From the NCBI GenBank assembly GCA_025965815.1, contig JAOPWF010000342.1, positions 1 through 5,811 on the forward strand: a stretch of 5,811 bases of DNA, in the 5' to 3' direction. The DNA is from Mycobacterium sp. GTDB lineage: Bacteria > Actinomycetota > Actinomycetes > Mycobacteriales > Mycobacteriaceae. The notes below the pieces were generated by a model. That model was not told where the DNA came from and did no database searches. It was given only the letters and a program-made list of their open reading frames with translations. Of the stretch, positions 1 to 5,742 are shown one piece after another. The first letter of the stretch is position 1. Every line of letters begins with the position of its first letter. The translations under genes were made by a program, and so were the position numbers.

Positions 1-1
1 G

Positions 2-139
2 GAGAAAGAGATGTTCTCGCTGCAGAGCGAGCTGCTCGCCGAGTGGGTCGCCGAACAGGTCGAGGCATACCGCCAGGACCGCCAGACCGACAAGGACCGG
101 CGGTTGTTGGACAAGTCAAGGTATTTCGACGAGCAGTGA
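2..139 (+). CDS. ybeY: Endoribonuclease YbeY, C-terminal end (partial)
   Basis: This is the last 45 codons of a gene that begins before the window, ending at TGA 137-139. The reading frame gives an acidic/basic helical tail that starts [20 protein letters not shown] and ends DKSRYFDEQ, which I recognise as the C-terminus of actinobacterial YbeY. YbeY is a metal-dependent single-strand endoribonuclease acting in 16S rRNA 3'-end maturation and ribosome quality control. Its zinc-binding histidine motif lies upstream and cannot be checked here. The stop codon overlaps the GTG start of the next gene (GTGA, 136-139), so the two are probably translationally coupled. The identification rests on the tail sequence plus the neighbouring gene order, since the catalytic part is missing. 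Confidence 0.88.
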   Translation, partial: EKEMFSLQSELLAEWVAEQVEAYRQDRQTDKDRRLLDKSRYFDEQ

Positions 140-1434
140 CCGGATTAGCTCCACTGATCGGCGCGATCGTTCTGATCGGTCTCGGCGGGTTGTTCGCCGC
201 CATCGACGCGGCACTCAGCACCGTGTCCATTGCCCGGGTCGAAGAAATGGTCCGCGACGAACGGCCCGGTGCGGTCCGGCTCGCCCAGATCGTGGCCGAG
301 CGGCCCCGCTACATCAATCTCATTGTGCTGCTCCGCATCACCTGCGAGACCGCGGCCACCGTACTGCTGGTGGCCTACCTGTACGAGGACCTCGGCCTGG
401 AATGGGGCCTGTTGGCCGCGGCGGCCATCATGGTGGTGACGAGCTTCGTCGTGATCGGCGTCGGCCCGCGTACTCTGGGCCGCCAGCACGCGTACAGCAT
501 CGCACTGGCGTCGGCCATTCCGCTGCAGGCCATCTCGGTTCTGCTGACCCCGATAAGTCGGCTGCTGATCCTGCTCGGCAATGCCCTGACACCCGGTCGT
601 GGGCTGCGGAACGGACCGTTCGCGTCGGAGATCGAGCTGCGCGAGGTCGTCGACCTGGCCCAGCAGCGCGGCGTGGTGGCCGACGACGAACGCCGGATGA
701 TCCAATCGGTCTTCGAACTCGGCGACACCCCCGCCCGCGAGGTGATGGTGCCGCGAACCGAAATGGTCTGGATTGAATCGGACAAGACCGCCGGTCAAGC
801 GACTTCTTTGGCGGTGCGCAGCGGGCACTCCCGGATGCCTGTCATAGGGGAGAACGTCGACGACGTCGTCGGCGTCGTCTATCTGAAAGACCTTGTTCGG
901 CAGACGTATTACTCCACCAACGGCGGTCGCGACACCACGGTCGCGCAGATCATGCGGTCGCCGGTGTTCGTGCCGGACTCCAAGCCGCTGGACGAGCTGC
1001 TGCGGGAGATGCAGCGCGACCGAAAACATATGGCGCTGCTGGTCGACGAGTACGGGGCCATCGCGGGGCTGGTGACCATCGAGGATGTGCTCGAGGAGAT
1101 CGTCGGTGAGATCGCCGACGAGTACGACACCGACGAGGTGGCGCCGGTGGAAGATCTCGGCGACAAGCACTTCCGCGTTTCGGCCCGACTGCCCATCGAG
1201 GACGTCGGTGAGCTGTACGGTGTGGAGTTCGAGGACGACCTCGACGTCGACACGGTCGGTGGGTTGCTGGCCCTGGACCTGGGCCGCGTCCCGTTGCCAG
1301 GTGCCGAGGTCGTCTCACACGGATTGCGGCTACTGGCCGAAGGCGGCCACGACCACCGCGGCCGAGTACGCGTCGGCACCATCCTGGTGAGCCCCGTCGA
1401 GACCGAGCCCGAAGCGGGAGATGGCGATGAGTGA
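136..1434 (+). CDS. CorC/HlyC-family membrane protein (DUF21 + CBS pair + CorC_HlyC domain)
   Basis: The predicted 432-residue protein has the usual CNNM/CorC architecture. An N-terminal DUF21 membrane domain has hydrophobic segments near residues 5-27, 60-82, 90-110 and 119-150. A tandem CBS pair follows at about 200-257 and 268-325 ([10 protein letters not shown] at 201-210, [20 protein letters not shown] in the second). A CorC_HlyC transporter-associated domain occupies about 340-420 ([10 protein letters not shown]). Family members are linked to Mg2+/Co2+ resistance or efflux, with the CBS pair sensing nucleotide; the substrate here is unknown. The older 'hemolysin' name is not evidence of haemolysis. 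I chose GTG 136 because it overlaps the ybeY stop as GTGA and gives [20 protein letters not shown], as in the M. tuberculosis homologue (Rv2366c, from memory). An in-frame ATG at 43 would only add translated ybeY sequence in the wrong frame. No strong Shine-Dalgarno precedes the GTG, which fits coupling to ybeY. Confidence 0.93.
   Translation: MTGLAPLIGAIVLIGLGGLFAAIDAALSTVSIARVEEMVRDERPGAVRLAQIVAERPRYINLIVLLRITCETAATVLLVAYLYEDLGLEWGLLAAAAIMVVTSFVVIGVGPRTLGRQHAYSIALASAIPLQAISVLLTPISRLLILLGNALTPGRGLRNGPFASEIELREVVDLAQQRGVVADDERRMIQSVFELGDTPAREVMVPRTEMVWIESDKTAGQATSLAVRSGHSRMPVIGENVDDVVGVVYLKDLVRQTYYSTNGGRDTTVAQIMRSPVFVPDSKPLDELLREMQRDRKHMALLVDEYGAIAGLVTIEDVLEEIVGEIADEYDTDEVAPVEDLGDKHFRVSARLPIEDVGELYGVEFEDDLDVDTVGGLLALDLGRVPLPGAEVVSHGLRLLAEGGHDHRGRVRVGTILVSPVETEPEAGDGDE
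1416..1420 (+). promoter_or_regulatory. Ribosome binding site for the deaminase-fold gene
   Basis: GGGAG lies inside the end of the corC coding region. It is 6 nt before ATG 1427 and immediately adjacent to ATG 1421, so it decides in favour of the second ATG as the start. Confidence 0.5.
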
Positions 1435-1747
1435 GGCGCTCGATGCAGAGGACGCCAAGCTGGTGGTCCTCGCCCGCGGCGCCATGGGCCGGGCCGAGGC
1501 GCCCAGCGGGGCGGCGGTCCGCGACCTCGACGGCCGCACCTATGCCGGCGCCCCAGTGACCCTGGCGGCGTTGGACCTGAGCGCGCTGCAGGCGGCGGTG
1601 GCGGCCGCCGTATCCAGCGGCGCAACGGGTCTGGAGGCCGCGGTCCTGGTCGGCGGATCGGCCGACGACCCCGGCGTGGCGGCGGTGCACGAGCTGTCGC
1701 CAACCGCGGCCGTCATCGTCACCGACCGGTCCGGAAACCTGACATGA
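1427..1747 (+). CDS. Cytidine-deaminase-fold protein lacking catalytic cysteines
   Basis: A 106-residue protein, the length of one cytidine deaminase domain or slightly shorter. The segment [17 protein letters not shown] resembles the first beta hairpin of CDA, and [12 protein letters not shown] resembles its last strand. Between them, the zinc-binding C/H-A-E helix is replaced by [12 protein letters not shown] and the P-C-x-x-C motif by [11 protein letters not shown]. The protein has no cysteine and a single histidine, so deaminase activity is very unlikely; a structural or regulatory role is inference. It corresponds in position to M. tuberculosis Rv2365c. ATG 1421 and ATG 1427 are both in frame. 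I prefer 1427 because GGGAG at 1416-1420 then lies 6 nt upstream, whereas it would abut 1421. The gene overlaps the end of corC by 8 nt, so coupled translation is likely. Confidence 0.85.
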   Translation: MSEALDAEDAKLVVLARGAMGRAEAPSGAAVRDLDGRTYAGAPVTLAALDLSALQAAVAAAVSSGATGLEAAVLVGGSADDPGVAAVHELSPTAAVIVTDRSGNLT

Positions 1748-1764
1748 CCCCGCCCGCGACGCGT

Positions 1765-1840
1765 CGAGTGTGTGGTGAGGGCGTTGAGTGTGCGCCCCGG
1801 GCTACAACTCAACGTGATTTCCGACCTGCCCGCACACTCG
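1765..1840. repeat. Nested palindromic intergenic repeat before era
   Basis: The gap between the deaminase-fold gene and era is filled by inverted repeats. CGAGTGTG (1765-1772) is complementary to CACACTCG (1833-1840), and nested within it CGTTGAGT (1782-1789) is complementary to ACTCAACG (1807-1814). A competing pairing exists: GAGTGTGCG (1786-1794) is a perfect 9-bp complement of CGCACACTC (1831-1839) and shares bases with the inner stem. GAGTGTG also occurs twice as a direct repeat 20 nt apart (1766 and 1786). No U-tract follows, so it is not a classical intrinsic terminator. Elements beginning GAGTGTGCG and ending CGCACACTC are, from memory, dispersed in mycobacterial intergenic DNA; this was not checked. 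Confidence 0.65.
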
Positions 1841-1842
1841 CC

Positions 1843-1851
1843 AGGGTAGGA
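1843..1851 (+). promoter_or_regulatory. Ribosome binding site of era
   Basis: AGGGTAGGA contains two purine-rich cores. The AGG core at 1843-1846 lies about 10 nt before ATG 1857 and the AGGA core at 1848-1851 lies 5 nt before it. It is the only clear Shine-Dalgarno in the gap, and it begins three bases after the palindromic repeat ends (1840). Confidence 0.55.
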
Positions 1852-1856
1852 CTCAG

Positions 1857-2759
1857 ATGAGCGAATTCCGTTCGGGTTTCGTGTCTTTCGTCGGCAGGCC
1901 GAACACCGGCAAGTCGACGTTGACCAATGCGCTGGTCGGTTCCAAGGTGGCGATCACCTCGGACCGGCCACAGACCACCCGGCACACCATTCGCGGCATC
2001 GTGCACCGCGACGACTTCCAGATCATCCTCGTCGACACCCCGGGACTGCACCGGCCCCGGACACTGCTGGGCAAGCGGCTCAACGACCTGGTCCGCGACA
2101 CCTATTCCGAGGTTGACGTCATCGGACTTTGCATACCGGCGGACGAGGGGATCGGGCCGGGGGACAGGTGGATCTATGAGCAGATCCGGGCCGTCGCACC
2201 CAAGACCACCCTGGTCGTCATCGTCACCAAGATCGACAAGGTGTCCAAGGAAAGGGTCGCCGCGCAGTTGATCGCCGTCAGCGAACTCGTGGGCGAGGAC
2301 GCCGCCGAGATCGTGCCGGTGTCGGCGACCACCGGGGAGCAGGTCGACGTCCTCACCGACGTGCTGGCCACGCAGCTGCCGCCCGGCCCGGCGTTCTACC
2401 CCGACGGCGAGCTCACCGACGAGCCCGAAGAGGTGCTGATGGCCGAGCTGATCCGCGAGGCCGCGCTGGAGGGCGTGCGCGACGAATTACCGCACTCGCT
2501 GGCCGTGGTGATCGAGGAGGTCACGCCGCGGGAAGGCCGCGACGACCTGATCGACGTGCACGCCAACCTCTACGTGGAACGCTCCAGCCAGAAGGGCATC
2601 ATCATCGGCAAGGGCGGTTCGCGGCTGAAGGAGGTCGGGACCGCCGCCCGGATCCAGATCGAGAAGCTGCTGGGCACCAAGGTGTACCTCGACCTGCACG
2701 TCAAGATCGCGAAGAACTGGCAGCGCGATCCGAAGCAGCTTGGCCGGCTGGGCTTCTGA
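1857..2759 (+). CDS. era: GTPase Era
   Basis: The 300-residue protein has the full Era layout of an N-terminal Ras-like GTPase domain and a C-terminal KH RNA-binding domain. The P-loop GRPNTGKS (13-20), the G2 region with RPQTTRH (37-43), DTPG (60-63), TKID (124-127) and SAT (156-158) make up G1 to G5. IIIGKGGS (248-255) is the KH signature, followed by the terminal VKIAKNWQRDPKQLGRLGF typical of Era. Era binds the 3' end of 16S rRNA and assists late 30S assembly, working at the same step as YbeY encoded upstream. Length and start agree with M. tuberculosis Era (Rv2364c, from memory). The G4 motif is TKID rather than NKxD, a tolerated variant. The gene is separated from its upstream neighbours by about 110 nt and may have its own promoter, although I see no convincing hexamers. 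Confidence 0.97.
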   Translation: MSEFRSGFVSFVGRPNTGKSTLTNALVGSKVAITSDRPQTTRHTIRGIVHRDDFQIILVDTPGLHRPRTLLGKRLNDLVRDTYSEVDVIGLCIPADEGIGPGDRWIYEQIRAVAPKTTLVVIVTKIDKVSKERVAAQLIAVSELVGEDAAEIVPVSATTGEQVDVLTDVLATQLPPGPAFYPDGELTDEPEEVLMAELIREAALEGVRDELPHSLAVVIEEVTPREGRDDLIDVHANLYVERSSQKGIIIGKGGSRLKEVGTAARIQIEKLLGTKVYLDLHVKIAKNWQRDPKQLGRLGF

Positions 2760-2762
2760 GAC

Positions 2763-3263
2763 CTAGGTCGGGATGCCGTAGACGGCGACCACAACGGTGC
2801 GGTCCAGGCTGTTCTCCGACCAGACCCCGATTTCGGTGTTGGCACAGTTCGACATGATCGCCATGTAGTCGGGCCGGTAGTACCACTGGTTGATCAGCTC
2901 GATGCCGGTGATCGACAGCGCGGGGTTGATCGCCACCGTTTCGGACACGATGCCCTTGAACCCGGCGGCGTTCGCCCGGTCCTGCACCGTCGATCCGTCC
3001 GAGCCGATATCGCCGTCGAGCGCTCGGTTGTTGAGCACGTCGTTGGTGTGCCACTGCGCGGCCAGCCGCAACTGCGGGTTGATCTTGGGATCGGTCTTGC
3101 AGCCGGCCTGTTGCTGGATTGTGTAGATGTTGACGAAGACGCTCTCGTTGAGGCGCTTGTTATCGGCATTCGCGCTCGGCGCGACGACGACGCCCGAGGT
3201 CACCAGCACGGCCAGCGTCGGCAGCGCGTACGTGCAGCGCCGCACGGTGTCCCTGACTGTCAT
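2763..3263 (-). CDS. Secreted CAP-domain (SCP/PR-1-like) protein
   Basis: A 166-residue protein with an N-terminal signal peptide: basic TVRDTVRR, then a hydrophobic core at about 12-28, then a likely cleavage after ANA at 33. The mature part follows the bacterial CAP pattern: LNESVFVNIYTIQQQAGC (38-55), LRLAAQWHTNDVLNN (65-79), SDGSTVQDRANAAGF (88-102), SETVA (107-111), LINQWYYRPDYMAIM (123-137) and TEIGVW (143-148). Glu108 is kept, but both histidines of the canonical CAP site appear replaced, one near Asp83-Asp85 and one by Tyr133 in the usual SPGHR position. Cys55 and Cys140 could form a disulfide once exported. Function is unknown. ATG 3263 is preferred to ATG 3311: it gives a normal signal peptide and has AGGGGTGG about 7-10 nt upstream. 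The gene converges on era, with 3 nt between stop codons, and lies 89 nt downstream of the amidase on the same strand. Confidence 0.82.
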   Translation of the reverse strand: MTVRDTVRRCTYALPTLAVLVTSGVVVAPSANADNKRLNESVFVNIYTIQQQAGCKTDPKINPQLRLAAQWHTNDVLNNRALDGDIGSDGSTVQDRANAAGFKGIVSETVAINPALSITGIELINQWYYRPDYMAIMSNCANTEIGVWSENSLDRTVVVAVYGIPT

Positions 3264-3307
3264 GACGTTGCCACCCCTGATATGCCGATGTGCCCGACCG
3301 GTCGATG

Positions 3308-3313
3308 ACATTA
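3308..3313 (-). promoter_or_regulatory. Candidate -10 element for the CAP-domain gene
   Basis: On the minus strand this reads TAATGT, fitting the mycobacterial SigA -10 pattern TANNNT. It lies 44 nt before ATG 3263 and would give a leader of about 38 nt containing AGGGGTGG. A TTGACT lies further upstream, but 30 nt away, which is too far for a -35 partner. If used, this element would rule out the upstream ATG at 3311, which lies inside it. Weak evidence from motif alone. Confidence 0.3.
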
Positions 3314-3352
3314 CGCGAGGCCCCGCCGGACCGGCAGCGAATCAGTCAACTA

Positions 3353-4849
3353 TTAAGCGATTACTTGATCTTGCTCTCCGGGCACGGGATCCTTGACCAT
3401 CGGCGTGTTCCACCACACCTGGGGCTGCCTGGTCGTCCAGCCACTGATCGCCTCCAGCTCCGCGGCCAGGGACACCAGCAGCGGCTCACTGTTGGCCGGA
3501 CCCATCAGCTGCACCCCGATCGGCAATCCGTCGGAGGTGAATCCCGCGGGCACGTTGATCGACGGCCAGCCCAGCACGTTCCATGGCCAGGCCACCGGGC
3601 AGGACGCGATCATCGCGCGGTCGGTGGACAAGCCGCCGCGACTGTCGAAGTGATGCACCGGTGGTGGCGGCTGCGCCGTCGTCGGTGCCAGCACCACGTC
3701 GACGACGTCGAAGATCGCTCCGATCCGGCGCTGGGTCTCGGCTTCGTGCGCGCGCGCCTTGCGCAACGCCGATTCGGACAACAGCCGGCCCATTCGGATA
3801 TTGGCCATTGTCCTGCGATCCAGGACCACGCCGTCGCCGAGCCGGTCGGCCCAGTCCAGCAGTCCGGAAGTGGACCGCGCCAGGAAGTTCCACGACATCC
3901 GCACGCCGTAGTTCGGGTCGCCCGCCATGATGGTGTGCCCCAGTTGCCCCAGCTGGGCGGCGATGACGTCCAGCGCGGCGCGGATCTCGGGATGCAGCTT
4001 GGCCCGGAACACGGTCAGCGGAAACCGTGTCGACAGCGCGATCTTCAGCGGACCGGGCGCGCGGCCGACGTACTCGGACACGCCCCCGCAAGCGGGAGGT
4101 ACCCCCAGCACCGGCGGCGGCTTGTGCAGATCGCCATCGACGTTGCCCGACGCGGCGTCCAGGACCAGCGCGGCGTCGGTGACGGTGCGGGCCAGCACGC
4201 CGTTGACGGTGATGCCGTTGAACGCCTCGGGCAGCGGCCAAGTGGAGATGCGGCCGCGCTGCGGCTTGATGCCGACAAGGTGGGTCCATGCGGCCGGAAT
4301 CCGGATGCTGCCCGCGCCGTCGGAGCCGATGGCCGCCGTCACCAAACCTGCCGCCACCGCGGCCGCACTGCCACCTGAAGAGCCGCCTGGGCTGTGCTTA
4401 CGCGACCACGGGTTTCTGGTGTGCCCGAAGCCCGGCCCACTGGTGAACGGCCACTGACCCAGCTCGCAGGTGTTCGTCTTGCCGACGATGACCGCGCCCG
4501 CCGCCCGCAGCCGGCGCACCACCTCGGAGTCCTGGGTCGCCGGACGGAGGTGGCCCGACGATCCGAACGCGGTCGGCACGCCCGCGACGTCGACGTCGTC
4601 CTTCACCGCGATCGGAATGCCCAGCAGGGGCAGCTGCACACCCGCGGCGCGCCTGCGGTCAGCCTCGGCGGCATCGGTGAGGGCCTGCTGGCCCAGCACC
4701 ACCCGGAAGGCGTTGAGCGTGGATTGACTCGCCCTGATCGCGCGCAGCGAGTTTCGTACCAGTTCATCCGAGGTCACGGCGCCGCTGGCCAGCTGGTACA
4801 GCTGGTCGGTCAGGGTCGGCAGTGGGGCGGAAGAAGAAGGCTCATCCAT
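3353..4849 (-). CDS. amiA2: Amidase-signature family enzyme, AmiA2 type
   Basis: The 498-residue protein belongs to the amidase signature family, which hydrolyses carboxylic amides by a Lys-Ser-Ser triad. Lys83 (AVKDD), Ser157 (first Ser of GGSSGGS, 155-161) and Ser181 (GSDGAGSIRIP, 175-185) have the spacing of the family triad (24 residues between the serines). The C-terminal PWNVLGWPSINVPAGFTSDG and GVQLMGPANSE complete the fold. It closely resembles M. tuberculosis AmiA2 (Rv2363, about 484 residues, from memory); the physiological substrate is unknown. No signal peptide is evident, so it is probably cytosolic. ATG 4849 is the start; a TTG immediately upstream is in frame but less likely. 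Residues 248-256 (LGVPPACGG) appear inserted relative to that homologue and are encoded by a palindromic repeat. The gene diverges from recO across 62 nt and may be co-transcribed with the CAP gene downstream. Confidence 0.93.
   Translation of the reverse strand: MDEPSSSAPLPTLTDQLYQLASGAVTSDELVRNSLRAIRASQSTLNAFRVVLGQQALTDAAEADRRRAAGVQLPLLGIPIAVKDDVDVAGVPTAFGSSGHLRPATQDSEVVRRLRAAGAVIVGKTNTCELGQWPFTSGPGFGHTRNPWSRKHSPGGSSGGSAAAVAAGLVTAAIGSDGAGSIRIPAAWTHLVGIKPQRGRISTWPLPEAFNGITVNGVLARTVTDAALVLDAASGNVDGDLHKPPPVLGVPPACGGVSEYVGRAPGPLKIALSTRFPLTVFRAKLHPEIRAALDVIAAQLGQLGHTIMAGDPNYGVRMSWNFLARSTSGLLDWADRLGDGVVLDRRTMANIRMGRLLSESALRKARAHEAETQRRIGAIFDVVDVVLAPTTAQPPPPVHHFDSRGGLSTDRAMIASCPVAWPWNVLGWPSINVPAGFTSDGLPIGVQLMGPANSEPLLVSLAAELEAISGWTTRQPQVWWNTPMVKDPVPGEQDQVIA
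4082..4108 (-). repeat. 27-nt palindromic repeat encoding nine in-frame residues of the amidase
   Basis: On the coding (minus) strand the unit runs from CTGGGGGTACC through CCCGCTTGCGGG to GGGGC. It holds two small palindromes: GGTACC, and CCCGC-TT-GCGGG (a 5-bp stem with a 2-nt loop). It is exactly nine codons long (LGVPPACGG, residues 248-256) and keeps the frame. My recollection of M. tuberculosis AmiA2 goes directly from the PPPV segment to a VS-x-x-VG segment without this stretch. I also recall G-rich units with GGTACC next to GCTTGCGGGGG as dispersed small repeats in mycobacterial genomes, but could not check either point. Confidence 0.55.
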
Positions 4850-4911
4850 CAAAATCGAGCCTATCGGCGCTGCGTACCACTTTTGTCGTATTGCGATGGG
4901 AAACTGGGTCG
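4850..4911. promoter_or_regulatory. Divergent amidase/recO promoter region
   Basis: The 62 nt between the two start codons must hold the promoter of the amidase and probably one for recO. It is visibly less GC-rich than its surroundings, with T-rich and A-rich runs around 4881-4886 and 4851-4854. I see a good -10 candidate only on the amidase side. GGGAAAC at 4898-4904 could serve as the recO ribosome binding site, 7 nt before ATG 4912. Confidence 0.45.
4858..4863 (-). promoter_or_regulatory. Candidate -10 element of the amidase, suggesting a leaderless mRNA
   Basis: Read on the minus strand this is TAGGCT, matching TANNNT, and it ends 8 nt before the amidase ATG at 4849. Transcription would then start at or within two bases of the ATG, as in the many mycobacterial leaderless transcripts. 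This agrees with the absence of a properly placed Shine-Dalgarno. No convincing -35 hexamer is visible. Confidence 0.4.
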
Positions 4912-5742
4912 ATGCGCCTCTACCGGGACAGGGCGGTGGTGCTGCGCCAACACAAACTTGGTGAGGCCGACCGCATCGTCACGCTGCTCACCAGTGAGCA
5001 CGGGCTGGTTCGTGCGGTGGCCAAGGGTGTGCGACGGACCCGCAGCAAGTTCGGCGCCCGACTGGAGCCGTTCGCGCACATCGACGTGCAGTTGCATCCC
5101 GGGCGCAACCTCGACATCGTCACTCAGGTCCAGGCGATCGACGCCTTCGCCACTGACATCGTCAGCGATTACGGCCGATACACCTGCGCCTGCGCCGTGC
5201 TGGAGACCGCCGAACGCCTGGCCGGTGAGGAGCGGGCGCCGATCCCGGCCCTGCACAGGTTGACCGTCGGCGCGTTGCGTGCGGTCGCCGATGGCAGCCG
5301 TCCACGGGAACTCGTGCTTGACGCGTACCTGCTGCGTGCCATGGGGATCGCCGGCTGGGCGCCGGCGCTCACCGCGTGCGCCCGCTGTGCGGAGCCCGGC
5401 CCGCACCGGGCTTTCCACGTCGCCGCCGGGGGCAGCGTATGCGTGCACTGCCGGCCGGGCGGCTCGAGCACCCCGCCGCATGGCGTGCTCGAGCTGATGA
5501 CGGCATTGCATGACGGCGACTGGGCAGCCGCGGAGGCGTCGCAGCAGTCGCACCGCCGCCAGGCCAGCGGGTTGGTCGCCGCACACCTGCAATGGCACCT
5601 CGAACGGCAGCTGCGCACATTGCCGCTGGTAGAGCGGGTATACCGGGTCGATCGGACGGTTGCCGACCGGCGTGTTTCGCTGGTCAGGCAGGATGTGGCC
5701 CATGGCGATGAACCGGGTGAGCAGCTCATTGCGGGGGGCTGA
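4912..5742 (+). CDS. recO: DNA repair protein RecO
   Basis: The 276-residue protein has the RecO layout: an N-terminal OB fold (about 1-80, starting MRLYRDRAVVLRQHKLGEAD, with KGVRRTRSKFGARLEP at 39-53), then a helical C-terminal domain carrying a zinc-binding site with Cys156, Cys159, Cys177 and Cys180 (CARC and CVHC). RecO binds single-stranded DNA and SSB and, with RecR, loads RecA in the RecFOR pathway of gap repair. ATG 4912 gives the conserved MRLYRD start; the longer frame beginning at 4822 would run through the divergent promoter and the start of the amidase. The tail after RQDV (HGDEPGEQLIAGG) appears longer than in M. tuberculosis RecO, from memory, and is encoded by DNA that overlaps the start of uppS by 41 nt. 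Confidence 0.96.
   Translation: MRLYRDRAVVLRQHKLGEADRIVTLLTSEHGLVRAVAKGVRRTRSKFGARLEPFAHIDVQLHPGRNLDIVTQVQAIDAFATDIVSDYGRYTCACAVLETAERLAGEERAPIPALHRLTVGALRAVADGSRPRELVLDAYLLRAMGIAGWAPALTACARCAEPGPHRAFHVAAGGSVCVHCRPGGSSTPPHGVLELMTALHDGDWAAAEASQQSHRRQASGLVAAHLQWHLERQLRTLPLVERVYRVDRTVADRRVSLVRQDVAHGDEPGEQLIAGG
5686..5693 (+). promoter_or_regulatory. Ribosome binding site of uppS, inside recO
   Basis: AGGCAGGA ends 8 nt before ATG 5702. It is the best Shine-Dalgarno among the candidate starts (ATG 5702, ATG 5708, GTG 5717, TTG 5729), so it decides the start of uppS. Confidence 0.6.

Noticed and set aside
43..135. Extension of the CorC-like protein upstream to an ATG at 43
   Set aside because: The extra 31 residues are low-complexity Arg/Gly/Pro sequence produced by reading the end of ybeY in another frame. 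The GTG at 136 gives the family's normal N-terminus.
859..870. 12-bp perfect palindrome GACGACGTCGTC
   Set aside because: It lies in codons for a Val-Asp-Asp-Val-Val stretch of a CBS domain and follows from high-GC codon use; nothing suggests a binding site.
145..1170. 341-codon minus-strand open frame opposite the CorC-like gene
   Set aside because: His/Arg/Asp-rich antisense shadow of a high-GC coding region, with no recognisable domain.
3264..3311. Longer start of the CAP protein at 3311
   Set aside because: It adds 16 residues with His and Arg before an otherwise ordinary signal peptide, lacks a ribosome binding site, and overlaps the likely -10 element.
3322..3341. GC-rich potential hairpin (GCCG-GTC-CGGC) after the amidase stop codon
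   Set aside because: The stem is only 4 bp and no U-tract follows, so it cannot be supported as an intrinsic terminator.
3290..4378. 362-codon plus-strand open frame opposite the amidase
   Set aside because: Arg/Gly/Gln-rich shadow of the amidase gene, with no domain, and it would also span the amidase-CAP gap.
4822..4911. Extension of RecO upstream to 4822
   Set aside because: It would overlap the start of the divergent amidase and its promoter, and adds residues with no RecO character before the conserved MRLYRD start.
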